Of a DNA stretch of 7,842 bases, positions 1 through 6,993 are shown piece by piece. Origin of the DNA: Deltaproteobacteria bacterium (GTDB lineage: Bacteria > Desulfobacterota > Desulfobulbia > Desulfobulbales > BM004). Each line of letters begins with the position of its first letter. Position 1 is the stretch's first letter. The stretch spans positions 819,680 through 827,521 of the forward strand of contig CP070776.1 of assembly GCA_020346205.1 (NCBI GenBank), written 5' to 3'. The notes beneath the pieces were generated by a model, which saw nothing but the letters and a program-made list of their open reading frames with translations, was not told the DNA's origin and did not search any database. Position numbers and translations under genes: made by a program.

Positions 1-12
1 CACCTTATAGAA

Positions 13-44
13 TTGTCATTCTATATTCAATATTTTTTTATAAT
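13..44 (+). promoter_or_regulatory. possible sigma-70-type promoter in the AT-rich leader of the phosphorylase gene
   Basis: A perfect TATAAT hexamer lies at 39-44, with a TTGTCA hexamer (5 of 6 matches to TTGACA) at 13-18. The spacer is 20 nt, longer than the usual 16-18, and there is no extended -10 TG, so the pairing is weak. The whole stretch 1-175 is very AT-rich, as bacterial promoter regions often are, and in such DNA a TATAAT can occur by chance. A start near position 51 would leave an untranslated leader of roughly 125 nt before the phosphorylase. I see no stable hairpin, riboswitch-like fold or upstream gene remnant in 1-175. Short open stretches at the left edge in two plus frames stop by positions 60 and 80 and resemble nothing I recognise. 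Confidence 0.3.
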
Positions 45-175
45 ACTGGAAATTTCTTAAAAAAGTTTTCTTTGGTTTAAATAAATACTTTTCATAATGG
101 CCAGAGTAATTTTATATTGATATTTATTCTTTTAAATAGGCGTTTATAAAAAATTTTCCAATACTGTTATCTGCC

Positions 176-2386
176 ATGCAAAATAAATATCACAATACTC
201 TTACGGACCAAGAGACTCTCTTAAATACCATGCTTGCCCAAAGCCCTTTTGGCACTTTTTTCGGAATTTCCCAGAAGGTATTTGACCAGGTCTGGTCTAA
301 TCTGACAGATGAAAAAGGTAATTCTGCAGTATATATTTCGATGGAAATCGGTGCTGATCTGGATGTTTTTAATCCTGTTAAGGCCTACCTGCAGAAAAAA
401 GAAATAAACGACAGCAGCAACCCGGATGTAAGTTCGTTCATTAACAAATTCCTTAATGGCCCCTTTAAAATTCCTAACTATGGCGGAGGGCTCGGGATTT
501 TAGCCGGTGATACCCTGAAAAGTTTTGCTGCATCGAAGATCCCAATTGCGGCAATTTCCCTAATTTACAGAAAGGGTTATTTTTCTCAGCTCGTTGATTC
601 CAAGATCGGGCAAATTAGCTGGGCAATGGATTGGTCTCCTGAAGATACCCCTGGAATATATCTCTTAAAAAATCCCAAGTATCCTGACAAACCGCTATAT
701 ATTGAAATTCCTTTCTTCGATGAGAATGACAAAACTGTAATGTCCTATGCCCAGGTTTGGATGAAGCTTGAAGTCAATGAGAACCTTGATTTTTTTGTCC
801 CGCACTTTCTACTCGATTTCAGCTTGCCAGAATCCCCTGAATGGGTTCGCGATGCTTCCAACCACCTGTACGACAGCAGTTCAGAAAAAATGAAGGCCCT
901 TCAGCGCCGTATGCTAGGCGCAGGTGTAATGCCGCTTATGGATATAATTGGGCTCACATCAAAGACCATCCACCTGAACGAGCAGCATGGTGTAGTTTCT
1001 GTGCTGCATCTAATTGCTGATTATCTTCTCAACAAACTAGGATCTTCCTATCAGTCAGCTATGAAAGACTCGGATATCCTGGAAGCAGCAGAAGCTGTTG
1101 CACATAAAGTTGTCTACACCATTCACACACCTGTAAAGGCCGGACATGACCGTTTTGACAAATCGCTTTATGCAGGTATGAGTCATGCAATTTGCAGGCG
1201 TATACTTGGTCTTCTGGCGGGTGACAAGGAAAATCCCTCTCTCTACAATTTTACCGAGTTCGCCATGCAGGTAAATAGGGCCGTCAACAGTGTCAGCAGG
1301 CTGCACCGTGATGTTACCAAAAAACAATTTCCCCAGTTTTCGGAAAAAATTACTGCCATTACTAATGGAGTTCATCATCTTACTTGGATAAGTGATGCCA
1401 AGGCCGAGGTTTTTGACAGTTTCCCTGAGCTGAAGGACTGGCAGCAGAACCCTGCGGTATTCGCTAATGCGAAAACTCTTCTGGCAAATAAAAAATTCCG
1501 CACCTATCTTGAACAGGCATGGCAGCATGATACCGAAGCTCTCATTCACTATGTCAACGACATGCTTGTCCTCCACAGGCACCAGATAGAAGAAACCTGG
1601 ATTGATCCTCCTAATTTTCTATCCCATCTACATGAAGAAGACCTGCCTCTTTCGCCTAAAGTTTTTACTATTGGTTTTGCCCGCCGTTTTTCAACCTACA
1701 AACGTGCTGACCTAATTTTTGACGATATCAAAGAGCTTACGAAAATAATTACTGATCTTGACTACCCGGTAAATTTTCTTTTTGCCGGCAAAGCCCACCC
1801 TGCAGATGAACCGGGTAAATCGCTTATCAAAATAATTCTTGATGTGCAGGAAGAACTTTATGAGCGCAGCAAAGGTTTGGCCAAACTTGTTTTTATCCCT
1901 AACTACGATATGGCTATTGCCAAGTTGATGGTCTCTGGTGTCCATGCCTGGCTGAACAGTCCCAAGCGCCCCTTGGAAGCAAGTGGTACAAGCGGCATGA
2001 AGGCTGCCATGAACGGTATACCTAATATCAGTATTTTGGACGGCTGGTGGATGGAAGGATATCACAAAGGAAAAACAGGATGGAAATTTGGCCTCGACAC
2101 CCCTGTTGACACAGAACCGCTGAGTGAAGAACCGGCAGCACTCCTTTATGAAGAGGATTCAGCCTCTTTTTATAAGCTGTTTCCCGAAGTACTAGAAGAG
2201 TTCTATAAACCCAAACTCAGGACAAAATATATTGATAAATGCATCAACAACATTTTTTTAAATATCCCAATATTCAACACCCATAGAATGATTGCTGAAT
2301 ACTGCCGCAATTATAATCTTAAACTTGCACCTCAGGTGAGCAAGAAAATAAAAAATTTACAGAAACTCTATATAAGTGAAATTTAA
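176..2386 (+). CDS. glgP: alpha-glucan (glycogen/maltodextrin) phosphorylase, GT35 family, short form
   Basis: This enzyme removes glucose from the ends of alpha-1,4-glucans with phosphate, releasing glucose-1-phosphate in the cytosol, and needs pyridoxal phosphate (PLP). The sequence shows the family signatures in order: SMEIG at 55-59, NYGGGLGILAGD at 101-112, YRKGYFSQ at 131-138, HLNEQH at 266-271, HTPVKAGHDRF at 317-327, ITNGVH at 395-400, GFARRFSTYKRA at 500-511, and EASGTSGMK at 601-609. By alignment to known phosphorylases Lys609 is the PLP-binding lysine. GWWMEG at 623-628 follows. At 736 residues it belongs with the compact 'alpha-glucan family phosphorylases' (TIGR02094-like) and lacks the DUF3417 domain of the long ones. 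About 35 extra residues lie between SMEIG and NYGGG compared with the usual short form. The ATG at 176 is the first ATG after an in-frame stop at 137. No Shine-Dalgarno sequence precedes it, and Met19 (position 230) has none either, so the start is only moderately secure. Whether the true substrate is glycogen or maltodextrin cannot be read from sequence. Confidence 0.93.
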   Translation: MQNKYHNTLTDQETLLNTMLAQSPFGTFFGISQKVFDQVWSNLTDEKGNSAVYISMEIGADLDVFNPVKAYLQKKEINDSSNPDVSSFINKFLNGPFKIPNYGGGLGILAGDTLKSFAASKIPIAAISLIYRKGYFSQLVDSKIGQISWAMDWSPEDTPGIYLLKNPKYPDKPLYIEIPFFDENDKTVMSYAQVWMKLEVNENLDFFVPHFLLDFSLPESPEWVRDASNHLYDSSSEKMKALQRRMLGAGVMPLMDIIGLTSKTIHLNEQHGVVSVLHLIADYLLNKLGSSYQSAMKDSDILEAAEAVAHKVVYTIHTPVKAGHDRFDKSLYAGMSHAICRRILGLLAGDKENPSLYNFTEFAMQVNRAVNSVSRLHRDVTKKQFPQFSEKITAITNGVHHLTWISDAKAEVFDSFPELKDWQQNPAVFANAKTLLANKKFRTYLEQAWQHDTEALIHYVNDMLVLHRHQIEETWIDPPNFLSHLHEEDLPLSPKVFTIGFARRFSTYKRADLIFDDIKELTKIITDLDYPVNFLFAGKAHPADEPGKSLIKIILDVQEELYERSKGLAKLVFIPNYDMAIAKLMVSGVHAWLNSPKRPLEASGTSGMKAAMNGIPNISILDGWWMEGYHKGKTGWKFGLDTPVDTEPLSEEPAALLYEEDSASFYKLFPEVLEEFYKPKLRTKYIDKCINNIFLNIPIFNTHRMIAEYCRNYNLKLAPQVSKKIKNLQKLYISEI

Positions 2387-2446
2387 TTTTTTATTAATCC
2401 TAACCACGGGAGTTTGCGTTTCAAAAAAATCCCCAGATGATTCCAA

Positions 2447-5068
2447 ATGCAAAGCCCCCCGATCCGCAACCAAAAGCTGCCTTTCATCTCACCGGGACTA
2501 CTGACCATCGTAGTCTTTTATGCAGCAGGAATTTGTTGGGCGGATAACCTGAATTTACATTCTCAGTTTCTTCTGTACAGTTCTCTTTTGTTGCTATTTC
2601 TCATCCTCTTTATCCATAAATATAAATCTGGACATTATAAAACTCTTTCCTATTCTCTACTTGGACTTTTATTTTTTCTCCTTGGCCTGCAACAGGCCGC
2701 AATGCTCTTAAGTACACCGAATAATCCTCATGACATATATAATCTCGTTGATAAAAGGCAGACTGTTAGTCTTGACGGTATTTTACAAGAATACCCCTCT
2801 GTTACAAATAATTCATCAGGGCCGGAAACCAGGCTACTCATGAATGTGCAGACAATACACCAACCTACTGTCCCGAATTCAAAATTTCCCAAAAGCATCA
2901 AGGCATCAGGAATGGTACTGTTAACCCTTAAGGGACTATTACCTGACACACTGAAACCGGGCGATCGTTTTCTTGCCAAAACAATTATTTACCGTGTAAG
3001 CTCATTTTCCACGCCCGGATCCTTTAACTATAAAAAACACCTTGCAAGCCAGTCAATCCACATCAAGGGCTGGATTAAATCCCCCGCTAACATTATTAAG
3101 CTTCAAACAGTAGAATCTTCCCTTCTTGCATCACGCTTAACTGCCCTCAAATATATTCCTGAACGCTTAAGGTCCCATATTGCAGATTTTCTGGACAAAA
3201 CACTAACACAGCCCTCGCGGGGACTTTACAAAGCTGTTCTCATAGGTGACAGAAGTGATGTACCGGCAGCAGTTCTTGAGAATTTCACCGGGGCGGGTTG
3301 TATCCATATACTGGCAATTTCAGGAATGCATATGGGTCTCTTGGCTTTTGTGGCTATAGGAATCTTCACCTGGCTTTTGAAACGCTCGGTCTGGCTTTTG
3401 CTGCATACATCTGTTATCAAAATTGCTGTTTCCATTAGCCTTCTTCCATTACTGATTTATGCCCTCATAGCAGGTTTCAACACCCCTGTGCAGCGAGCGC
3501 TTGTCATGACAATAGTTTTTATCCTGGCAATTATTTTTGACAGGCCCGGAAACTTATTAAACCATATTCTTCTGGCAGCCCTTCTCATCCTGTCATGGAA
3601 ACCTGGAGCAATTTTAACTGCCTCATTTCAACTCTCCTTTAGTGCAGTAATAGCAATTGCCCTTTTATACCCGCTATTTTATGAGTTTCTTTTCCAAAAA
3701 GTTCCAGGAATATCTACCCATTCCACTAAACAGGATCCATCAGCAAGTCCCAATCCTACTTCAAAAATTCACAACATTACCATGGCTTTTCTAAAGGGGG
3801 TCATTGCTGGAGTTTCTCTTACTGCAGCAGCCATGCTTGGAACCTTGCCCCTGCTTTTATTTCATTTCAACAGGTTTTCCCTGGTAGCACCTATTACCAA
3901 TTTAATCGTGGAGCCTCTAATTTGTTTCTGGTCTCTCATTATCGGCCTTGCTGCCAGTTTATGTATTCCCCTTTTTCCTGCATTGGCTAAATTACTTTTT
4001 ATAATTGGTAGTTCTGGCCTGATTATAGCTGAAAGGATATGTGCTTTCTTTGCATCATTGTCATTTGCTTCGATATGGCTCCCCACTCCAGCACCTGGTG
4101 AAATCATTATCACCTATCTTCTTCTCATAAGCTCAGTTATTGCTTTTCACCTAAAGGGTAAACAAAGGCTCTGTTCACTTGTTATTGCACTGTTCTTTCT
4201 TTGCTCTCTCATTGCAGCCCCTGTTGTCACCTCTCAAACAAAACAGTCTTCCAGATCTGCATCAGTAACCTTTCTTGATGTAGGACATGGCTCCTCAATT
4301 CTTTTACAACTGCAAGGAGACAAAAATATTTTAATTGATGGTGGAGGTGCTGGAAGCGATCGTTTTAATATTGGAGAGCAGGTTATCGGACCTTTTCTCT
4401 GGAATCAAAAAATCAGCCGTCTTGATGCTGTGGTCGTTACACATCCCCATGCTGATCACTACAACGGCCTGCCCTTCATTCTGACACGTTTTCGCCCCAA
4501 AGAATTATGGATTAACGATTTACCCGGGCTTGACAAGGAGTACCATGAACTTCTTGACCTTGCAAATCAACTGGGCATTGAAACGAAAATTACCAGTGAT
4601 GATAAAACACTCTTTTGGGAGGGAGACACGCGACTTTTTTGCATCCACAGTGGCTCGGGGGCTGATTATCTAAAAGAAAACTTCAAGCAGATTAGTTTGA
4701 TCAACCCCAACGATCTAAGTCTGGTACTTAGACTTGAAGCCGACAACAAATCCTTTCTGTTCACGGGAGACATAAGCGCTGCAATGGCAGAAATACTTGT
4801 CAAAGAGGGGAAACAATTAAAGGCTGATGTGCTGATGGCACCGCACCATGGCAGTTCATCTTCGTTGAGTCAGGATTTCATCAGAGCTGTTGCACCTGAA
4901 TATATTGCCATTTCTGCCGGCCGCAACAGCCTGTATAACCTTCCTGCAAAATCTTTTTATACTTTACAGGAAAAAGGCATAGAGGTCCTTTCCACCGTTA
5001 GAGACGGCACAATTACTTTTACTATAGTAAATGGAGAAATTTCGGTGCGCAGGTATCAAATAAACTGA
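2447..5068 (+). CDS. comEC: ComEC/Rec2 family DNA internalisation channel protein
   Basis: ComEC is the inner-membrane protein that carries transforming single-stranded DNA into the cytoplasm during natural competence. The 873 residues show all three expected parts. The N-terminus has hydrophobic segments near 15-31, 40-57 and 66-88, followed by a soluble OB-like (DUF4131) region at about 105-220. The Competence domain, at about 255-590, contains the hallmark ILAISGMHMGL (288-298) and many membrane segments. The C-terminal metallo-beta-lactamase-like domain, at about 605-860, has FLDVGHG (609-615), an intact HPHADH (666-671, HxHxDH), FTGD (772-775) and APHHGS (799-804). That domain is thought to degrade the non-transported strand. 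The length is somewhat above the usual 700-800 and nothing is truncated. ATG 2447 is the first in-frame start after a stop at 2438, and it lacks a Shine-Dalgarno sequence. The gene follows the phosphorylase by 60 nt without a terminator, so read-through is possible. Its stop lies inside a 12 bp hairpin shared with pilT. Confidence 0.95.
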   Translation: MQSPPIRNQKLPFISPGLLTIVVFYAAGICWADNLNLHSQFLLYSSLLLLFLILFIHKYKSGHYKTLSYSLLGLLFFLLGLQQAAMLLSTPNNPHDIYNLVDKRQTVSLDGILQEYPSVTNNSSGPETRLLMNVQTIHQPTVPNSKFPKSIKASGMVLLTLKGLLPDTLKPGDRFLAKTIIYRVSSFSTPGSFNYKKHLASQSIHIKGWIKSPANIIKLQTVESSLLASRLTALKYIPERLRSHIADFLDKTLTQPSRGLYKAVLIGDRSDVPAAVLENFTGAGCIHILAISGMHMGLLAFVAIGIFTWLLKRSVWLLLHTSVIKIAVSISLLPLLIYALIAGFNTPVQRALVMTIVFILAIIFDRPGNLLNHILLAALLILSWKPGAILTASFQLSFSAVIAIALLYPLFYEFLFQKVPGISTHSTKQDPSASPNPTSKIHNITMAFLKGVIAGVSLTAAAMLGTLPLLLFHFNRFSLVAPITNLIVEPLICFWSLIIGLAASLCIPLFPALAKLLFIIGSSGLIIAERICAFFASLSFASIWLPTPAPGEIIITYLLLISSVIAFHLKGKQRLCSLVIALFFLCSLIAAPVVTSQTKQSSRSASVTFLDVGHGSSILLQLQGDKNILIDGGGAGSDRFNIGEQVIGPFLWNQKISRLDAVVVTHPHADHYNGLPFILTRFRPKELWINDLPGLDKEYHELLDLANQLGIETKITSDDKTLFWEGDTRLFCIHSGSGADYLKENFKQISLINPNDLSLVLRLEADNKSFLFTGDISAAMAEILVKEGKQLKADVLMAPHHGSSSSLSQDFIRAVAPEYIAISAGRNSLYNLPAKSFYTLQEKGIEVLSTVRDGTITFTIVNGEISVRRYQIN

Positions 5069-5077
5069 TACCTGCGC
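5047..5077. terminator. 12 bp perfect inverted repeat at the comEC/pilT convergence, probable bidirectional terminator
   Basis: GCGCAGGTATCA (5047-5058) and TGATACCTGCGC (5066-5077) are exact reverse complements around a 7 nt loop. The stem covers the last codons and the TGA stop of comEC, which is the start of the right arm, and ends 10 nt short of the pilT stop. Only 19 nt separate the two converging genes, so this is the only candidate terminator for both. Neither strand has a clean U-run after the stem: the plus strand continues CTTGACCTGTTTA and the minus strand ACCGAAATTTC. It may therefore be an imperfect intrinsic terminator, or mainly an mRNA 3'-end stabiliser and barrier to convergent transcription. 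Confidence 0.7.
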
Positions 5078-5087
5078 CTTGACCTGT

Positions 5088-6170
5088 TTATACTTCGGTA
5101 AAATCAATTGGCGGCTTCTTGAGAAACCCGACAAATTTCGCTTTTTCTGTAGAATACATATAGGCATCTTCCGCACTGATCCAGGTTTTTTTCAGAAGAT
5201 CCATAATGGCATCATCCAAAGTCTGCATGCCATACTTCTTTCCAGTCTGCATGGCTGAAGGAATCTGGTAGGTTTTACCTTCCCTGATCAGGTTTCGTAC
5301 GGCTGCAGTACAGATGAGGATTTCAAGCGCTGCTACCCTGCCCTTAACATCGCGGCGTTTAAAGAGAGTCTGTGAGACGACCGCCCGTAGAGCATCAGCC
5401 AGAGTAGAACGAACCTGTTCCTGCTGGGTAGCAGGAAAAATTTCTATCATACGGTCCACAGTTTTGGAGGCGTTTAAGGTATGGAGAGTGGCAAAAACAA
5501 GATGTCCAGTCATGGCCGCCTCCATGGCAAGGGCCACTGTTTCCAGGTCACGCATCTCGCCAACAAGAATAATATCAGGATCCTCACGCAGCGCTCCTCG
5601 TAAGGCTGCGGCAAAACTTCTCGTATGGGTCCCCACCTCACGGTGATTAATAACTGCTTTCTGAGGTAAATGAACAAACTCTATCGGATCCTCAATGGTG
5701 AGTATATGATGCTTACGGCTTCTGTTGGCCTCATCAATAATGGCGGCCAAGGTGGTAGATTTACCGCTTCCTGTAGGGCCGGTCACAACAACCATGCCTT
5801 TCGGAAGCTGTGAAAGTTTACCGATAACATTGGGCAGCAAAAGCTGTTCACAGGTTAAAATTTTACTTGGGATTTCTCTAAACACCGCTCCGATACCGTT
5901 CTTCTGTTCAAAAAAGTTACAACGATACCTGGCAAGGTTAGGTATTTCATACCCGAAGTCCATATCACCTGTCTCTTCAAAAACCTTGATTTTTTCTTCA
6001 GGACAAATCTCATAAAGCATAGCCTTTAAACCCTCATTGTCCATGACTTTAAACTTGACAGTTTCCATTTCTCCACGGATCCTCAGAATAGGTGGCATAC
6101 CTGCCATCATATGAAGGTCAGAGGCTCCCTGTTCATTCATCAGTTTGAAAAAGGCATCAATCTGCGCCAT
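5088..6170 (-). CDS. pilT: type IV pilus retraction ATPase PilT
   Basis: PilT is the hexameric cytoplasmic ATPase that disassembles the type IV pilus base, giving retraction, twitching motility and pulling-in of bound DNA. All motifs of the PilT/VirB11-type secretion ATPase family are visible: Walker A GPTGSGKST (131-139, Lys137), Asp box TIEDPIEFVH (158-167), Walker B with IILVGEMRD (200-208, Glu205) and His box GHLVFATLHT (222-231). The sequence AVRNLIRE at 290-297 corresponds to the AIRNLIRE motif needed for retraction in PilT, which favours PilT over its paralogue PilU. The 360-residue length is typical. The ATG at 6170 is preceded by AAAGGAG seven bases upstream. No other pilus gene is in the window. 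It is transcribed toward comEC, 99 nt downstream of the LOG-family gene and with its own promoter candidate. Confidence 0.96.
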   Translation of the reverse strand: MAQIDAFFKLMNEQGASDLHMMAGMPPILRIRGEMETVKFKVMDNEGLKAMLYEICPEEKIKVFEETGDMDFGYEIPNLARYRCNFFEQKNGIGAVFREIPSKILTCEQLLLPNVIGKLSQLPKGMVVVTGPTGSGKSTTLAAIIDEANRSRKHHILTIEDPIEFVHLPQKAVINHREVGTHTRSFAAALRGALREDPDIILVGEMRDLETVALAMEAAMTGHLVFATLHTLNASKTVDRMIEIFPATQQEQVRSTLADALRAVVSQTLFKRRDVKGRVAALEILICTAAVRNLIREGKTYQIPSAMQTGKKYGMQTLDDAIMDLLKKTWISAEDAYMYSTEKAKFVGFLKKPPIDFTEV

Positions 6171-6177
6171 TTACTGT

Positions 6178-6184
6178 CTCCTTT
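6178..6184 (-). promoter_or_regulatory. strong ribosome binding site of pilT
   Basis: On the minus strand the sequence AAAGGAG sits 7 nt before the pilT ATG at 6170. It is the best Shine-Dalgarno match in the window and fixes the pilT start. Confidence 0.85.
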
Positions 6185-6229
6185 AACTAAGGTTTCTGTT
6201 TTACAATTCGCCCAAACAACCAGCGGGTG

Positions 6230-6258
6230 ATTATACAAAAAAGTCTTAAACTCAGCAA
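6230..6258 (-). promoter_or_regulatory. probable sigma-70-type promoter of pilT
   Basis: On the minus strand a perfect -10 TATAAT (6230-6235) is preceded, after exactly 17 nt, by TTGCTG (6253-6258). TTGCTG keeps the TTG of the -35 consensus but matches only 3 of 6 positions. It lies in the 99 nt between the LOG-family gene and pilT, just past the LOG stop, and would start transcription near 6223, about 50 nt ahead of the pilT ATG. A T-run lies just before the -10, but I see no stable stem ahead of it, so it is not a convincing terminator for the upstream genes. Read-through from them into pilT remains possible. Confidence 0.5.
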
Positions 6259-6269
6259 TAACCCTTTCT

Positions 6270-6983
6270 TTATATTACAATTGTCTTTTTGATATAGGAT
6301 ACTATCTCTTCAGGATCGTCCATAACATTTATTATCGCCATATCATCATGATCCACTCTGTCATCGGCAAGCATTTTCTCCTTAACCCAATCCAGGAGGC
6401 CCGACCAGTATTCGTTCCCAACAAGAATAACAGGAAAGGGCTTTATTCTCTTAGTCTGAATTAAAGTTAGGGCCTCAAAAGCTTCATCCAGGGTGCCAAA
6501 GCCGCCCGGCATGCAGATAAAAGCCTGTGCATACTTGATGAACATGACCTTGCGAACGAAAAAATATTTAAAACTTAATGGTAGGTTGGTAAAAATATTG
6601 GGGTCCTGCTCGAAGGGTAAATTTATATTGAGTCCTATGGAATAACCACCCGCTTCGGTTGCCCCTTTATTCGCTGCCTCCATAATACCTGGCCCACCAC
6701 CTGTGATAATGGCATAGCCCTGCCGCGAAAGTTCTCCTGCGATTGAGACTGTAAGTTTATAGTATGTATCTTCCGGCATGGTACGGGCTGAGCCGAAAAA
6801 AGACACTGCCGGTCCCTTTATGCCTGACAAGGTATCAAAGCCTTCCACAAACTCAGACATGATTCTGAAAAGCCGCCAGGAGTCACCAGCATTAAAGTAA
6901 TCTAGCCAGTACTGGTGTTGCATATCGGTAGTGCGTCTACCCGATTCTTCATATCCGCCATTATTAGTACGTCTGTGAATCAA
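6270..6983 (-). CDS. LOG-family (TIGR00730) nucleotide 5'-monophosphate phosphoribohydrolase-like protein
   Basis: The family, named after plant LONELY GUY and long mislabelled 'lysine decarboxylase', has a Rossmann-like fold. Characterised members split the N-glycosidic bond of nucleoside monophosphates, in plants to release active cytokinin. Diagnostic motifs are FFGSAR (62-67), GGGPGIME (95-102), Arg144-Lys145 and PGGFGTLDE (159-167). The last, with Arg144, corresponds to the catalytic and phosphate-binding site of studied LOG proteins. The protein is cytoplasmic, 237 residues, with an N-terminal arm of about 55 residues before the core as in the longer bacterial LOG subgroup. The start is TTG at 6981-6983. 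It is preferred because GAGGTGA lies just upstream and overlaps the stop of the TPR gene, while the next candidate, Met21 (ATG, 6921-6923), has no Shine-Dalgarno. The real substrate in bacteria is uncertain, and no neighbour points to a pathway. Confidence 0.88.
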   Translation of the reverse strand: MIHRRTNNGGYEESGRRTTDMQHQYWLDYFNAGDSWRLFRIMSEFVEGFDTLSGIKGPAVSFFGSARTMPEDTYYKLTVSIAGELSRQGYAIITGGGPGIMEAANKGATEAGGYSIGLNINLPFEQDPNIFTNLPLSFKYFFVRKVMFIKYAQAFICMPGGFGTLDEAFEALTLIQTKRIKPFPVILVGNEYWSGLLDWVKEKMLADDRVDHDDMAIINVMDDPEEIVSYIKKTIVI

Positions 6984-6986
6984 TTC

Positions 6987-6993
6987 TCACCTC
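6987..6993 (-). promoter_or_regulatory. ribosome binding site deciding the TTG start of the LOG-family gene
   Basis: On the minus strand GAGGTGA (GAGG core 6 nt before the TTG) overlaps the last two bases of the TGA stop (6992-6994) of the upstream TPR gene. This arrangement is typical of translational coupling: ribosomes finishing the TPR protein are placed directly on the next start. Confidence 0.75.

Noticed and set aside
61..92. AAAAGT/ACTTTT inverted repeat in the leader, considered as an operator
   Set aside because: Only 6 bp, pure low-complexity AT-rich sequence with a 20 nt loop; expected by chance in such DNA.
1055..1582. Antisense 175-codon open frame inside the phosphorylase gene, and a second one at 1712-2065
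   Set aside because: Both lie wholly opposite strongly conserved phosphorylase motifs, show no recognisable domain and have low-complexity, cysteine-scattered translations typical of shadow frames.
2324..2344. Imperfect inverted repeat CTTGCACC/GGTGAGCAAG near the end of the phosphorylase gene, considered as a terminator
   Set aside because: It lies inside the coding sequence 40 nt before the stop, has a 3 nt loop and a bulge, and is followed by an A-run rather than a U-run.
2437..2547. Short out-of-frame ATG open frame overlapping the comEC start
   Set aside because: About 36 codons, no Shine-Dalgarno, no recognisable peptide; it is best explained by chance near the comEC start.
5314..6015. 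Two plus-strand open frames (5314-5646 and 5725-6015) opposite pilT
   Set aside because: They mirror the Walker and His-box regions of pilT; the first is Arg/Ser/Ala-rich, as expected of an antisense shadow, and neither resembles a known family.
5578..6084. Octamer GGATCCTC three times within pilT (5578, 5686, 6077) and GGATCC six times in the window, considered as an uptake-signal-like repeat
   Set aside because: Two copies are the antisense of Glu-Asp-Pro in the conserved REDPD and IEDPIEF motifs and the third encodes part of ILRIRGE, so protein conservation and codon choice explain them; there is no enrichment of the octamer elsewhere in the window.
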